Positions 13,737-26,785 are shown, numbered from the stretch's first letter. The stretch is DNA of 64,000 bases from Riptortus pedestris (GCA_019009955.1 CM032228.1:130889001-130953000), one strand, 5' to 3'. The notes: a model not told the origin generated them from the letters alone. A program made the numbers and translations.

Positions 13737-13933
13737 CTGTAGTCATATCTGTCGGTGGAGAGCGTCATCGCTGGCTGATTGTCGAGTACAGTAAGCAAGC
13801 GCTTTCGATGCAAAGGTACCATCTTCAAGCCGTCTTGAGTTGTACTGTACAACTCTTGCCGGCTTGATGATGTGCCAGCTGTACTCGACCATCAGCCACT
13901 GACGACGGTTTACACCGACAGGTATGACTACAG
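13737..13933. repeat. Long imperfect palindrome (fold-back element)
   Basis: The left arm CTGTAGTCATATCTGTCGGT and on to GGCTGATTGTCGAGTACA is the inverse of the right arm (13881-13933, TGTACTCGACCATCAGCC to GGTATGACTACAG). The centre at 13846 is a perfect GAGTTGTAC/GTACAACTC pair flanked by further pairing (CTTCAAGCCG with CGGCTTGATG). The left arm carries about 22 extra bases. It could be a fold-back MITE or give a hairpin RNA; nothing shows which. Confidence 0.8.
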
Positions 13934-14062
13934 TATCATCTATACTGGCGGTTCCAACCCTTTACTTCATCTATCTATCTATCTTAAAAGTAACACATTA
14001 CCAAATTTTTTTCTAATATAAAACCATCAAACAGGTGTCTTTTATATTGAATTCAATTTTTT

Positions 14063-14224
14063 ATTCATTATTGTCCCCTTTGAGCTACTAAGGCTAATTG
14101 GGACGGGTTATCTAAAGGTTGCCACCCTTTTCTAACTAAGGATTTTATTTAATGAGTTCGTCATTAAACAAATTCTTATTTCCCAGGCGGGAATCGAACT
14201 CGCAACTATAGCTTTACCATGCCT
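14063..14224 (-). mobile_element. tRNA-derived SINE, head-truncated
   Basis: Minus-strand copy with B box GAGTTCGATTCCCGCC and body through GATAACCCGTCCCAATTAGC. Confidence 0.75.
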
Positions 14225-14354
14225 TGAATAATTTATGTATCAACACATAATATTGGTGTAATACATTTTCTTGAGTGACGAAAAATGATTTAACTAATGA
14301 CTGCCTGCACCATTGCTAGAAAGTTTAATCGATACTGAGGTGATATTATGTTAT

Positions 14355-14582
14355 TTTATTTATTTACGTCCACTTTAGCTACTAGCACTAATCGGGACGG
14401 ATTATCTACATGTTACTATGCTATTCTAATCAGGATTGGACTAAAGGTTTTATTTATTGAGTTGATCACTAAATAAATTATTGTTAAGCGTTTGGGAATC
14501 CAAACCAGGAATAAATGTTTCGCAAGTTCATTTAGTAGTGACCTTATATCACAAGGCTGGCTAACACATGGGCCTCTGAGAC
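14355..14582 (-). mobile_element. tRNA-derived SINE, diverged
   Basis: Minus-strand copy, tail at 14355 (ATAAATAAAATAA), body GATAATCCGTCCCGATTAG, head near TGTGTTAGCCAGCC. The B box is mutated. Confidence 0.6.
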
Positions 14583-14620
14583 GAATATTTTTATTTTCCA
14601 AATAAAATTATTCTTTTAAT

Positions 14621-14790
14621 CAGAGCTCATTTGAGTTAAGGCGTCCGCCTTTATCCCATATGGTAAAGCTGGCAATAGAATTTATTTAGTACGAACTCAT
14701 TAAATAAAATCATTAGCCCCTCCCTGTGAAGAAAAGGTTAGTAACCTTAGCTGAATTAGCCGCAGTGACACAAAATGGACCTTAATGAAT
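14621..14790 (+). mobile_element. tRNA-derived SINE, diverged
   Basis: Plus-strand copy (AGTTAAGGCGTCCGCC head, ATTTATTTAGTACGAACTC body) facing the copy at 14355-14582, so the two form an inverted pair about 40 bp apart. Confidence 0.6.
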
Positions 14791-15902
14791 AATAACATAG
14801 ATATTTGTTTTAATGGATGATGTAAATACTGAAATAAATAGTAAGTTTGTTCGAAGTATAATATTTCCCATTGTGTTATTAGGGTCATTGTCTAACAGAT
14901 ACTGGCATTCTCCCTATAAATCAATTCCCTAAATATCGTTTCTTTAATAGAATGATTATCAACAAAATAATCAAATATATTATATAAATAATTTATGTTC
15001 GTACTGTAATTCATGAAAGTTAAATAAATAAATGGGCCATGTCAGTCCAGTATCCAATTGCGTCATGCCAGTGAGGCATTACGGTGATACATTGAAACGT
15101 AGCTTCCATTCATACATAAGCTAATACATAGTAGCGTGAAATAAAACTACAAAGATTTTTGTTGTGCTCTCACTTAATGTTTTTCTTATAGTCTAATGAA
15201 AGTTAGCTGAGTCAACAATAGCAGCTGCCCCTACTCCTTGATCTGTTTTGGATCCGTCTGTGTTAACAAATCTTGTCCTTCTTGTCTGTTAATAGAGAAG
15301 TAAAATGTTTTTGGTAATGATGTTCAGAAGTCGGGTTAGTTTTAATGTACAGTGTTAGAGTCAAGTCAAAGCTCAGTTTTCCAACGATAATATGTTTCGG
15401 TATATTTAGTGTAAATATTTGTTCTTTAGACCTACCATACACTTTAACTGAATTACTACATGATCGTAGCCAGAATATAGACCGCGTATTACACTACTTA
15501 AAACATAACAATATTTTCAAAAATTATAATGTAGGACAATACTGAAAATATTCGCAGAAATGAGCATAATTGCGTAAATATAGTAAAGTGATTATAAGAA
15601 TTTAATTTATTCGTCGCTAAATGTCCCCGATCGCGAAACGTGATTATTGTAAGAATAAATAAATTATAGTCTAATGTCGTGTACAGGAGATAAAACTGAA
15701 TGCCTAAGTGATCGTCATTCCATATCCGTTTCATGAACCAAAAAACGTTATGATGTAATATACTCTAGAATCTAGAAATAAATAGGATATGATATGAAGA
15801 CCAAAGTTAATGGACATATTTAGAAGTATGGTTTGACAAGTATATTCTGCAAATACTAGATAATTGAAGTTTAAATTACTGGGATATCTTTTTATTCATT
15901 TT
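14791..15902. other. No gene recognised
   Basis: AT-rich. Two short frames at 15345-15734 overlap on opposite strands and look like chance. Confidence 0.6.
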
Positions 15903-16036
15903 TTAGCAGATTTCCCTTAAGGGAAATAAGCTTTTGAGGTCGTACTCATGACGCGATGTTCGAGCTTTTTCTTCAAATGTCCATCAATCCTAGTTAGATG
16001 ACGAAAATGTGGTCCGTTCAAAACTGTATGTATGTA

Positions 16037-16086
<50 letters not shown>

Positions 16087-16378
16087 CTGTTGTCGCTCTA
16101 GCGGTCGCAATTATTGTTTAATCGTTACCTAACTCGATATTTAGTCATTTTATGTAAAAAGAAAGATCAAGTTCGTTAACGGCTGAAATCGGACCAGGGA
16201 GGGAGGGGGAGAACTTTGAAAATTCAAAATATCTCCGTTGCTATACGTCGGATCGAAATCATATAATGAATCAATCGTATAGTAAATTAAATTTACTATA
16301 AATATTGTTTTGTACATTTATTCCCTATCTTGAATAATAACCGAGATATTTGCATTTTTCAGTTTTCAGTTATTATAT
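15903..16378 (+). mobile_element. HINE-like element, 3'-truncated
   Basis: Intact palindrome AGATTTCCCTTAAGGGAAAT, leader, (TA)n at 16038-16081, core through ACCGAGATATTTGCATTTTT. The 3' hairpin is absent. Confidence 0.7.
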
Positions 16379-16979
16379 TGTACTTATAAGTAAGTATGCC
16401 CTCCCCTCCCCAACCACCGGGATCCAATCATAACCTACTAGCCCTGCCGGTTCCTTACCGTCGACACCGTTTACCAGTGATTGCATCTAACTGCTAATTC
16501 GGTTGTTGGTGTTTCACATTTGCCAAAATTATCAATATGATTGCAGTGTAACTTCTAGACTACGGCCAACCTCTCTGTTTTATTACTATTAATTCGTGCG
16601 TAGTCTGTCACTATAAATCTGTCCAATACAACAACAATAATTGTTTCTAAAATGTTTTTGTTATTCTATAAAAAGGATGATTCTATACAATTCATTTATA
16701 TGTAATCTTGCTCTATATGATTCGTGAGTTGTTTTTCACGGTTATCTTCAGTCAGGATTTATCTTATTGATTAAGCTAAGAAGTTAATAAATAACATTAA
16801 GGATCAAACTCCTTGAATGATTGTAAGAGGGTGGACAAGTTAACAGCATGCTGCAACCAGGTCCATCTGCAAACAGGTGAAGAAATCTAAGATAACAAGG
16901 CTGATACAATCAATTTATACAAATACTGTAGTTCCTTTAAATAAGTGTTTCTTTTTTTTTAAAGTATAATCGTTTCTAA

Positions 16980-17107
16980 TTTATTTATTAGTGACGGAAT
17001 TCCTTAAATAAAATCCTGAGTGCCACCTTGGCTAGAAAAGAGTGGTAACCTGTAAATAACCCGTCCCAATTAGCCATAGTTGCAAAAAGTAGAATAAATA
17101 ATAATAC
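16980..17107 (+). mobile_element. tRNA-derived SINE, body and tail only
   Basis: Starts in the body at TTATTAGTGACGGAATTC and runs to AAATAACCCGTCCCAATTAG and an (AATA)n tail. The tRNA-like head is missing. Confidence 0.7.
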
Positions 17108-17227
17108 TTTGCAGCAAATAACCTTTACATGTCACTAAAATATTGGGAAACATGTCGAATGATACGGATTTAAAACCTTTTATTTACTTCTAGCAAAACT
17201 ATTTAATTATAAATCATTTTTATTTGC

Positions 17228-17690
17228 TGGTACGAAGTAAACCAAGTATTGTAATCGCGAAAATTTTCGGTTTTGAGATTTCAACGGAATTATCTGTTTT
17301 GAAATTCCCTCTACCCATTTTAGCTAGTTTCCGAGCGTTGTCTGAGCATACGTATTTTTGGGAGGCATAACTCAATAACAAGTAAACGCATAATCTTTTT
17401 GAAGTAAAAGAAGTATCGTAATCACGAATATTATGGGTTTCGTACTTATTTACGTATTTTGCGTAACTCAACGCTTGTCTTCGAATGTTGAAATTTTATA
17501 TTTGGAATTGTTCTAACACCTAGTTATTCGCCCCCCCTTTTTTTTTACAGAAATCGACTAAGAGGCAAAAATTAAATAATTCAAATTTCTTCGTACCAAT
17601 TAGAGATAAATATTGTTTTTTTTTTTTTGTTTATCATGAAAATATATATAAAATACATTTTATAACATTTTTTCGATCGGATATAACGAT
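17228..17690 (+). repeat. Unclassified dispersed repeat, copy 2
   Basis: TTTCGGTTTTGAGATTTCAA, TAGTTTCCGAGCGTTGTCTG, GAAATTTTATATTTGGAA and AAATCGACTAAGAGGCAAAA occur in the order seen at 11655. The 83-codon frame on the minus strand is incidental. Confidence 0.4.
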
Positions 17691-17932
17691 AAATAGATAT
17701 CATGTATCACTTTCAAACGACATCAGATGAGATTTTTTATTTTTTTTTTTAGTTATTCCCTTCGAACTTCGCATCGACCCCGATATATGAAATTTAAGTT
17801 TAGTAAGATTAACCGAATTAATACATTTATTGGAGATGAACACATTTGTATTTATTTATCAAAGTGTTTCTATTTAACTCATTATTACTTGCTTTCAAGG
17901 GTGAGGCCACATCTTCAGGGCACTATATACGC

Positions 17933-17933
<1 letters not shown>

Positions 17934-17977
<44 letters not shown>
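17934..17977. repeat. (TA)n microsatellite
   Basis: Uninterrupted TA dinucleotides after an ACGCGT motif. Confidence 0.9.
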
Positions 17978-17978
<1 letters not shown>

Positions 17979-18310
17979 GATATGTTGTGTTCTTCTGCCT
18001 CTCAGAGGTCTCCAATGAATGTTTGCAACAACAATGTTTTCATTTAAATGTTCTGTTGCTGCATAAAGCACTTCGATTTCGGTCACGATACGATTTTTTT
18101 CGCGTACATCAAACTTTGAAGGAACTCATATCCGAACACGAAACTACTGCAATATAATCTACAACTCATGGTAAAATACAATGGTTATTCTTTAACACAA
18201 TTACATTCTGTGCTATCTTGTGTGTGGGTGAGTGCGTGTGTATGTGTGCTTCTGAATGCTTGTGTAAGATTTTAGAAACTTTTTAAATAAATTTTTATTT
18301 ATTTTTTCTA

Positions 18311-18970
18311 ATAACAAATACCTTAACAACAAGAAATAGTAACAAATACCTTAACAACAAGTACAATAACAAATACCTTAACAACAAGTAACAATAACAA
18401 ATACCTTAACAACAAGAAATAATAACAAATACCTTAACAACAAGAAATAATAACAAATACCTTAACAACAAGTAATAATAACAAATACCTTAACAACAAG
18501 TAATAATAACAAATACCTTAACAACAAGTAATAATAACAAATACCTTAACAACAAGTAACAATAACAAATACCTTAACAACAAGTAATAATAACAAATAC
18601 CTTAACAACAAGTAATAATAACAAATACCTTAACAACAAGTAACAATAACAAATACCTTAACAACAAGTAACAATAACAAATACCTTAACAACAAGTAAC
18701 AATAACAAATACCTTAACAACAAGAAATAATAACAAATACCTTAACAACAAGTAATAATAACAAATACCTTAACAACAAGTAATAATAACAAATACCTTA
18801 ACAACAAGTAATAATAACAAATACCTTAACAACAAGTAATAATAACAAATACCTTAACAACAAGTAATAATAACAAATACCTTAACAACAAGTAACAATA
18901 ACAAATACCTTAACAACAAGTAATAATAACAAATACCTTAACAACAAGTAATAATAACAAATAACTTAGC
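18311..18970. repeat. Minisatellite, 28-bp unit, about 23 copies
   Basis: Unit AATAACAAATACCTTAACAA plus CAAGTAAT. Copies differ mainly at GTAATAATAAC, GTAACAATAAC and GAAATAATAAC variants, and one early unit is 27 bp. It adjoins the 3' end of the minus-strand LINE fragment. Confidence 0.95.
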
Positions 18971-19019
18971 AATAATACCAAAAAAAAAATTAAAGTGTAT
19001 AGTTATCTAGTTGGTGGAT

Positions 19020-19693
19020 GATTAATTAGTAGTATAATTTTAAATTTTCTTGTACACCACAGACTTAATTTGCATGTTAAATGTTGTCATATATTTCAAT
19101 TCTGTGTAGGTATGAGAATATATTGTTAATGTGTGAGCTGCCTTCCGTCAATAGTTCTTGTAAGTCGTAGGGGAAGTCCCGGTGTTGTCGTTTTCGGCAT
19201 TCTGTTAGTATATGTCTTATCGTCAAGGGAATGTTTCATGTTGAGCAAGTAGGCCTGTCAGTCTTTGTCATTAAGTATGAGTGTGTTAATTTAGTGTGGC
19301 CGATTCTAAGTCTCGAGAGAACTACTTCTTCTCTCCTAGAGTTTCTGAAACTTGATGGCCACATGCAAATAGTGTTCTTAATAGTGCGTAGTTTGGTGTC
19401 AGTACTTGTGTTAGTACAGTCGGTTTGCCATGTATCTAAGATGAGGTGTTTTGTTTGTCTTCATGTAGTACATCTATTTGTTCATAATCAAGTTTTCCAG
19501 CTGCTTTTTTGGCCTCTGAGTCCGCAGTCTCATTCAGTCCTAGGTTTTCGTGTCCTGGCAACCAGTAGAATGTAGTGTGTTTATCTAGAATGGTAAGCTC
19601 ATGTTTTATTTTTTGGGCTATTGGGTGATCTGTGTAAATATTGTTTAGTACTTGAAGGGAACCTAAGGAATCCGTATTGCAAACTAAATGCAA
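19020..19693 (-). pseudogene. LINE ORF2 3' fragment: RNase H end and zinc-knuckle tail
   Basis: On the minus strand an open frame of 85 codons (19693-19436) carries VCNTDSLGSLQVLNNIY and FYWLPGHENLGLNETADSEA, the last blocks of LINE RNase H. A second segment downstream reads WPSSFRNSRREEVVLSRLRI, GHTKLTHSYLMTK and IPLTIRHILTECR. A TGA stands where the second zinc-binding Cys is expected. It is 5' truncated, and is the least decayed LINE piece in the window. Confidence 0.85.
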
Positions 19694-20526
19694 ATGTAAT
19701 AAAAAGCCAAGGTCAATTATAATTTAATACTTCTCTCCCTTAACTGAATTAGAATTAGTGATTCTTCATGGGCTTAAAATATACATATATAAAAATTATA
19801 TCTGATTGATGGATATAAGGAAGGGAAGAAAAATAGCAGGAGCGTAGTAAGACAGCAAGAGATAAAGATGATAAAAAATGTGCCATAAAGCGAGGAGGAA
19901 ATACTCATACTAAATCGTGACAGGCTCCAGAATTAATATCGCAAATCTAGACAAGATAAAGGGTATTTAGATAAATGTGAGTTGGGGATTCCATGAAAAT
20001 GGGTGTGGAATTATATAGGCTAAAGGGCGTAAATCAATGTTACGGTTTTATGTTGATAACATTCACCAAAAATGCCTGTTTCTGCTCACAACATTCAAGC
20101 ACAGAACTCATTGTAAAATTAAATTTAGTTTCGGGAACTCACAAGTGAGTACGCGTTAATCCTAATTAATAATTGATATTAATAAATAAGATGAAACCAA
20201 AATAAACTAAGTAATTTACCACTATTGGCAAAGCTGTTTATATATTATTATAGGGAGATGTTGATTCTCAGTTTCCTCGAAATCATATTACCAAGGGAAA
20301 GTTTATCCAACCGGTGAAAAGGGTTGGTTACATCATTGTCTAATGAGAAATTTTTTTACTAACTTGGCAGAATCTAATAATACATATTTTTGCGACTGCA
20401 AAAGCACGTTTTCTAGTAAACTTAAATAATTTGAGCTTTTAACAGTATTTTAAGGCGCAAGTCCTTTTGGCAAAATGACAACTATTTTGTCTCTCTAAGT
20501 ACTCTAAACCAGTGAACAACTCAACC

Positions 20527-21062
20527 CAATCGTCATATAGTGAAAAGTCCGTCACGCAGCTAAGTGAACTTCCCAAGTGTTGGAATGGTACACTCATGGA
20601 ATGATGTCACACTAAATTGGATTTTTCATTTCTTCTCTAATAAAAATCCCACGTAACCGCATCTTCCAAGGTAATCTAGACATGATCATGATTAGTATAA
20701 TATAATTACTGAAAAGTAATCCCGAGAGTAGGCGAGTGGGCGTTAAATTATCTACAAAATTACAACTAAGTCGCTTCAAATTAGAGAAATAGTTAAGGGA
20801 ACAATAATTGTAGTGCATTAAATGGAGACCAAGATTTTCTATAAAAAATGATTCGATCCAACTCAAAATAATGGAGATATTTTGAATTTTATGTTTCCCT
20901 CCTTCTAAACTCCCCCCTCGCCCTCAGTTTAATTTCAGCCAATCTGAAAATGAAGTTTTACATGAAACTTATAAACATCGAGTATGGTAACAGTGGAAAA
21001 ATACTTTGACCGCTAGAACAATAACAGACAAGTATAAATAAACACACACACACACACACATT
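20527..21062 (-). mobile_element. HINE-like element with a (CA)n tract, minus strand
   Basis: The 3' end at about 20527 reads GCTGCGTGACGGACTTTTC on the minus strand. The core has TTACCATACTCGATGTTTA and the G-rich block. The tract is (TG)n on the element strand, not (TA)n, so tract content differs between copies. The 5' part is not seen beyond the tract. Confidence 0.6.
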
Positions 21063-22563
21063 CTGTTGACATTGTATACTTGATTTATTTGAGATCTTCT
21101 GCCGCCTACGAGCTGGACTCGAAGGATTGACGACGAGGCTTTTAAGTAGTGAGAGATTGCTCAATTCTTTACCTGAAATATATTTTTCTGTGAGGCCACT
21201 CACAAGTGGTTAGAGCATCTCTATAAAATGAGGATACTATGCTTCATAAGACTCAATATTCTAAAAATGAAGACATACAGAGGCTGGGGAGCGGTAGTAA
21301 AACATGTCTGTTTATTTATAACGTCATAATTTGATCTAAGCTGGATTATGCTACCATCGTATACAGCTCAGCTTTACAAAGGATCTCGAACGTTTAAATA
21401 CTATATATTATATCGAGATTAGATTAGCCATAGGGACATTCAAAACATATCAAGTTGAAAATGTTCATGCGGATAGTAGAAAACTATTCTCGGAGTTATG
21501 ACTCATTTTTCTCTGCATCACATTTCAGGAAGGATTTCAACACTTGAAGTTCCTTAACAAAATATGGATTTTTCAACGAGAAAGGAAACAACATAAACTT
21601 TAAAGAAAGGCTTGAAATTATAATCATATAAGTAGGAGGAGTGATGTTAAATCTTGTGCACCTGAAATTTCTGTCCGAGAAAACCACCTATTTCACAATA
21701 AAAATAAGGTTTAATTATGATGAAAAAAAAAACTCACCTTCGTTAAATCATAAGATCTAAACGTATAAAAAAAACTTTTTGCCGAGTCAACATTGGACGC
21801 TTGTAGATAGAATGCATCAATCTGTAGATTAAGAAATCAGCTGCAAATTGAGAACAGAAGATTTATTTTTGACAGCTGAAATCGACTGAACCACCACGCA
21901 GTGACTTTTAGCTTACCTTAAAACAAACCTTACGATTAGCCTACAAAATAATATTATATTTTCTTACAGTTCCAAACACCCATTTAAAACGAATAAACCC
22001 CTAACATATATATAGGGTGAATAAAAAGCATATGGCAATACAAAATTGGTATAATTCCCTATTTAAGTATAAAAAGAATCCGGAGGGATTTAATATGAAT
22101 TCGTAAAGTCGATTATTAGTATTACTCAGTTAGATGACTAATAAATCATTATTACGGTGTAAATACTATTCTAAATTCTTACCTGGAAGTTTGACTGTAT
22201 TCTGAAATTGGTGTTCGCTTACCATGGGCATTTAGAATGCACTTTCTAATGCTATCTATAATTCTGGGAGATAAAACTCGAACTGTTTATTGGTTTTATA
22301 GATGTTTTAGGATAACAATTGGGTTTACCAAAATAAAAACTGACTATTTTCAAATCTCATCTCATAGTTCAGGATATATTATTCTCCACCCCAGAAGAAA
22401 AGGTGAATAGTGTCAGTCAGCATCAAATCTCTGTCAACATATACCACTTTCTCTTACTGCCAATAGAAAGACTTTACTCGAGATAAATATCTTATTATTT
22501 TGAAGCCCCTTGAAGACAAAAACAAATTTTTCAATTTATTATATAGCAGTGGGTAAGCACAAA

Positions 22564-22603
<40 letters not shown>

Positions 22604-24109
22604 TGTGTGTGCACACGATAAATTCTGAATGGAATTCTTGGGGCTCCTAATATAAATGATATTTGAAATTGGTTGATTTAAGAACATTATTGAGCTAAAT
22701 CGCTTGAAAGAGACAACAAAAATGCAAATTCTGTTCATTAGAGATGGAAAATCATATAGGATTTTTTATCGTTAAAAAAATACAATTTAATGTTCGACAT
22801 TTTTGGATTCCATTGATACAAAAATATTTGCAATTTTTTTATTAACGATCCTAATAACCCCTACTTACGACAGTCCCTTGACGACAGTACATTGACTTAT
22901 TTACATATGTTTAAATTGTAGGTGTTTCATTATCATTAGCTGATTTCCTTCAAAACATTGATAGAGCTAAATGCAGTACAAAATTCATGGAGTATGAGAA
23001 CTGGTTGTAGTATTAAATATTGTCTTGTAAGTGAAAACAAGAGTTTTTCTTTTTTACGAATGTTTTTAAAAATAAAAATCGCCGCAAATATCCTTTATCC
23101 TGAGATAATGAATATTAGATTATATATTCTATGCTGCAATTACTGTAAGATTCGTTTTAAAACACGAAAATTAAAGACATCGAATGAATATGAATCTTTA
23201 AAAAAACATTGTTAATGTTTTTTTTTTTAAATTTTACATTTGTCCATTAGCTCACTTCCTTTGATTTTCCGTTGTACAAGGGAGCACTCTTTAAGAAATG
23301 TTCTGACCCCTTAATTGAATCATTTGGCTACTGGAACTTATACGTCAGGGGTTGTTTAAAAAATGCTGATGGTAGGTAATTTTTGTAATGAATGAGGCAA
23401 TTTTTTTAAATAGCGTGTCATACTGATTGTTTAAAATTGTTAATTATAATAGTCCTTAATAAATATGCAATAGAACTTTTTATGTCGATTTCGCTTTAGT
23501 ACATTATTTGATGTCATCTCTTCACAATTGTCGGATCCTTTCAACTTGACTGTAGACGGGGTCTAGGGAATCAAGGTTGTTGGATATACAGAAGGGATGA
23601 AAACAGACGAGACACGTAAATTTTTTCTTTTTGAAAAACAGAAAATGGGAAATTAATATAAAATATGGACAAAATGAATTTTTAAGTGCCTAACAAAATA
23701 AACAATTCTCATTTCAGAATAAAAACGAATAATCTATAAGAATAAGTTTTATAAATAATTTATTTTATTAAATTGTTATGAGAACAGAGCAGATATATTG
23801 GGAAAATTAATGTCTAGGGGCTTAAATGTGGATGACATTAATGGATGAATCGTTCTGACGCTTATCTGAGAAAGCTAGTTTGATAGTAATTATTTCAGAC
23901 TGCTCTTATGAAAAGGATAAATGAGCCCGCCCCGAGTCATTACTAATGAGAGAGATATAACACATTTCAAAGCACCCGCTATTTTTGAGATGAAATTTGT
24001 TTTACTCGTACCAATTTCACTACTCGATTTTCGAAAAATTTTGTCAAACGTCTATTGCTGCTACTTCGGACATAAATATGATCCTTCCCGATATTTGTGT
24101 GCCTGTGTA
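21063..24109. other. No gene recognised
   Basis: AT-rich; holds the (TA)n at 22567. An 85-codon frame at 22958-23215 is Lys/Asn/Ile-rich without a motif. Confidence 0.55.
22567..22620. repeat. (TA)n plus short (TG)n
   Basis: TA tract then GCATGTGTGTGCACAC. Confidence 0.85.
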
Positions 24110-24113
24110 TTCA

Positions 24114-24155
<42 letters not shown>

Positions 24156-24430
24156 AGTATATATTAAATAGATTGGTAGACATATTTGCCTGGTTAACTC
24201 GATATTCATACATCTCATGTAAAATTAAAAATCAAAGTTATTAACGGTTGAAATCGGACATGGGGTGAAGCGGGGGGTTTAGAGGGCTGAAAAACCCAGA
24301 TTAAAAATATTTTGTTATTATGAGTCGAATTGAAAAATTGTTATTGACCAAAATTCATGAAAAGTGAAATTTTTATAAATGTTGTTCTTTACATTTTTTA
24401 CTCGGCCGAAAAATTTGAATATTTTAGTTT
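24110..24430 (+). mobile_element. HINE-like core with (CA)n tract
   Basis: (CA)n at about 24114-24149, then GTTAACTCGATATTCATACA, ATTAACGGTTGAAATCGGAC, GGGGGGTTTAGAGGGCTG. Both outer ends are lost. It lies just upstream of the Tc1-like remnant. Confidence 0.55.
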
Positions 24431-24639
24431 TCATCCTTCAGAAAACTCGCACTTCAACTATCGCATGTCGTATTATGAGGTTTCTTATTATAAGCTTAAA
24501 TACATAATATTGTTTTCCGCGGACATTAAATACAAGCATTTTCGAGAGATCTTAGATGAGCAGTTCCAAAATTCGGAACCCTGGATGATGTACCTGGAGG
24601 ATATTTTCACGGTTGAAAAAAAATATATCAAAAGATGAT

Positions 24640-25045
24640 TCAGATACTGAAGACATTTACAAGCAACAAGGTCTGACCATATCATTTTACCACCCCTGAA
24701 TACAACAGAAACGCGGGGGAGTCATGGTTTGTGGTACTATCACAGCATCTGGGAATTTTCTCCTGTGGGAAATTATCTCTGCTAGATAACGTTTTGCCAT
24801 CGATAAGATCGTTGTTCCAGATATTGATTAACTTGTCACTTCTCACCAGGATTGGTTGAATTGGCTCCTCCAGCTTAAGACTTAATCCTAATAGAAAATT
24901 ATTGGCACGACCTCTCATTACTGGTGTACATGACGGGAGTGTACAACACAATGAACTATAGCAGGACATTTTGGAAGTTGCTAACACCATGAATGCCCCA
25001 ATTTATTAAAAACATTGTCTTGCTCTATGAATAAAGATGATCTAT
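24640..25045 (+). pseudogene. Decayed Tc1-like transposase
   Basis: Across frames the plus strand reads GVMVCGTITASGNFLLWEI, IDKIVVPDID, HQDWLNWL and DLILIENYWHDL (ancestor PDLNPIENLWHDL), then GHFGSC and a Met-Pro block. These are the catalytic-core landmarks of Tc1-like DDE transposases. There are many stops and frameshifts. Terminal inverted repeats were not located. Confidence 0.7.
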
Positions 25046-26554
25046 GAATGAAGATGCGTTAAAAGTTACAGGTTTGAAAGGTGAGGCTAGTGTGAAATAC
25101 ATACATACATATTAATTATAACATTTTTAGTTGGAAATTTGTTCTGTAAGTTTTTTTGTTTTTTTTTTGCAGTACACTTTAATTTAACCAAGTTTTTACT
25201 CATTGAAAACGAAAAAAACATTATGATACATTGTTTTATCTTAGTCCTTGTTGTGAAAAATTAAAGATTTTATTTCTTTTAATAATTGATTGTAAATGAG
25301 TATATTAAATGGTGTACATTAAAATTTGACCAGGAGTGCACATACTCATTTTTCTGTGTTTTCTGATAATAGAGTTTAGACAGTATATAAGAATAAAGAT
25401 AATCCATTGGTATTCTCTTACGAAGAATTAATAGACCAAGGGTGAGACAAATTATCTGGAACAAATGCTGGTATTTATCACACTTAATTATATGGTGCAT
25501 TACTATCTCATCCTTAAAACCGGGTTAGCAGTAAGTAGAATCTAAAAATAATAATAATTTAAAGCGACAACACTAATAAGTTTATTGCATCCTAAGAGAT
25601 TTTTCGTTAATTAATCTTCCAATGAAATCAGAACTGTAAACAAGCAAGCTGGCCACCCAGAAGGAATTCAAAATTTACCTAGGTACATTTATTGCCATTG
25701 CACCAGTTTATCATATCTGCTTTCTATTACATTTCTCACTTCCTTTTATTTCATTATTTTGTAAAGCGATACAAAGAGGAAATGAATACCCAATTGTCTA
25801 TCAACGTATACGACAAATATATTTTTATAAACAGTGTTTAATATGTTCCATTATACTGAAACCAATCAAATAGCTAATCAAAATAATACTTTAAATATTG
25901 CTAAACGTCATTCTTAATGTTGCTCATCTTAACTACCCATAGGTCCAGATATGTGCCACTATTGCTATTCATGCCAATAGTAGGGTGTTGTCCCTCTTTT
26001 GTTTGTTTTCTTATAAGCTAAAGAGAAGGCATTTCCTAGGATAAGCCAGTGCGTTTCGGAAGTTGTTGTAAAAGGTTAGCATACGAGTGCATAAAAAATA
26101 ACGATTTCATAAGTCATCCCTAGAACATTTCTGATTCGTTTATTTTTTAAATAAATTTTAATGAAAATCTTTCTTTAGCTCCACTTTTATATTTAGGGTT
26201 GCACAAATAATATTTTTAATAATTATTCATGATATATTTATTTACTTGTAAATAAAAACGGTGAAAACCGCTTAGCTTGTTAGCAACCACCTTTTATGAA
26301 CGGTCTCCACGATTAATAGGGTCGTCAATAGTTAAACTTACTTCAGTAAGGTGTTTAGGTAATATAGAAACATAAAAAATGGGTTCAACTTTCCGCAAAA
26401 ATAGTCTTATTTTTTTTTACTTTTTGCACGGCGATTATTGAAACGGGGCCACTGTCTTCCGTTCAGCAGACTCCTTTTTGGCCCTTTAGGGATACTCATC
26501 AGTTGATTTATTCTTAAAATAGTTATTGAACATGAAATTATTTAGCTCAAAAAT
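25046..26554. other. No gene recognised
   Basis: AT-rich with poly-T runs and scattered short frames only. Confidence 0.6.
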
Positions 26555-26785
26555 TTATTTTATTTATTTATTAACGTCCACTTTTTGCAACTTAGGCTAA
26601 TCGGGACGGGTTATATACAGGTTACCACCCTTTTCTAGCCAGGGTGGGATTTTAGGACGTTATTTAATGAATTTCGTCACTAAATAATTTCCTTTGCCCA
26701 GGCGAGAATCGAACTCGCCACTCAAGGTTTACCATGTGAGATAAAGGTCAACGCTTTAACTCGCATAACTAACCTGAGCCCCCCA
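26555..26785 (-). mobile_element. tRNA-derived SINE, full length
   Basis: The minus strand begins GGGGGGCTCAGGTTAGTTAT, has B box GAGTTCGATTCTCGCC, body TTTAGTGACGAAATTCATTA and GGGTGGTAACC, ending in AAAAAGTGGACGTTAATAAA with an (AATA)n tail. Confidence 0.85.

Noticed and set aside
17727..18157. Open frames of 103-106 codons on the plus strand
   Set aside because: They are carried by a (TA)n tract (Tyr-Ile repeats) and poly-T; no family features.
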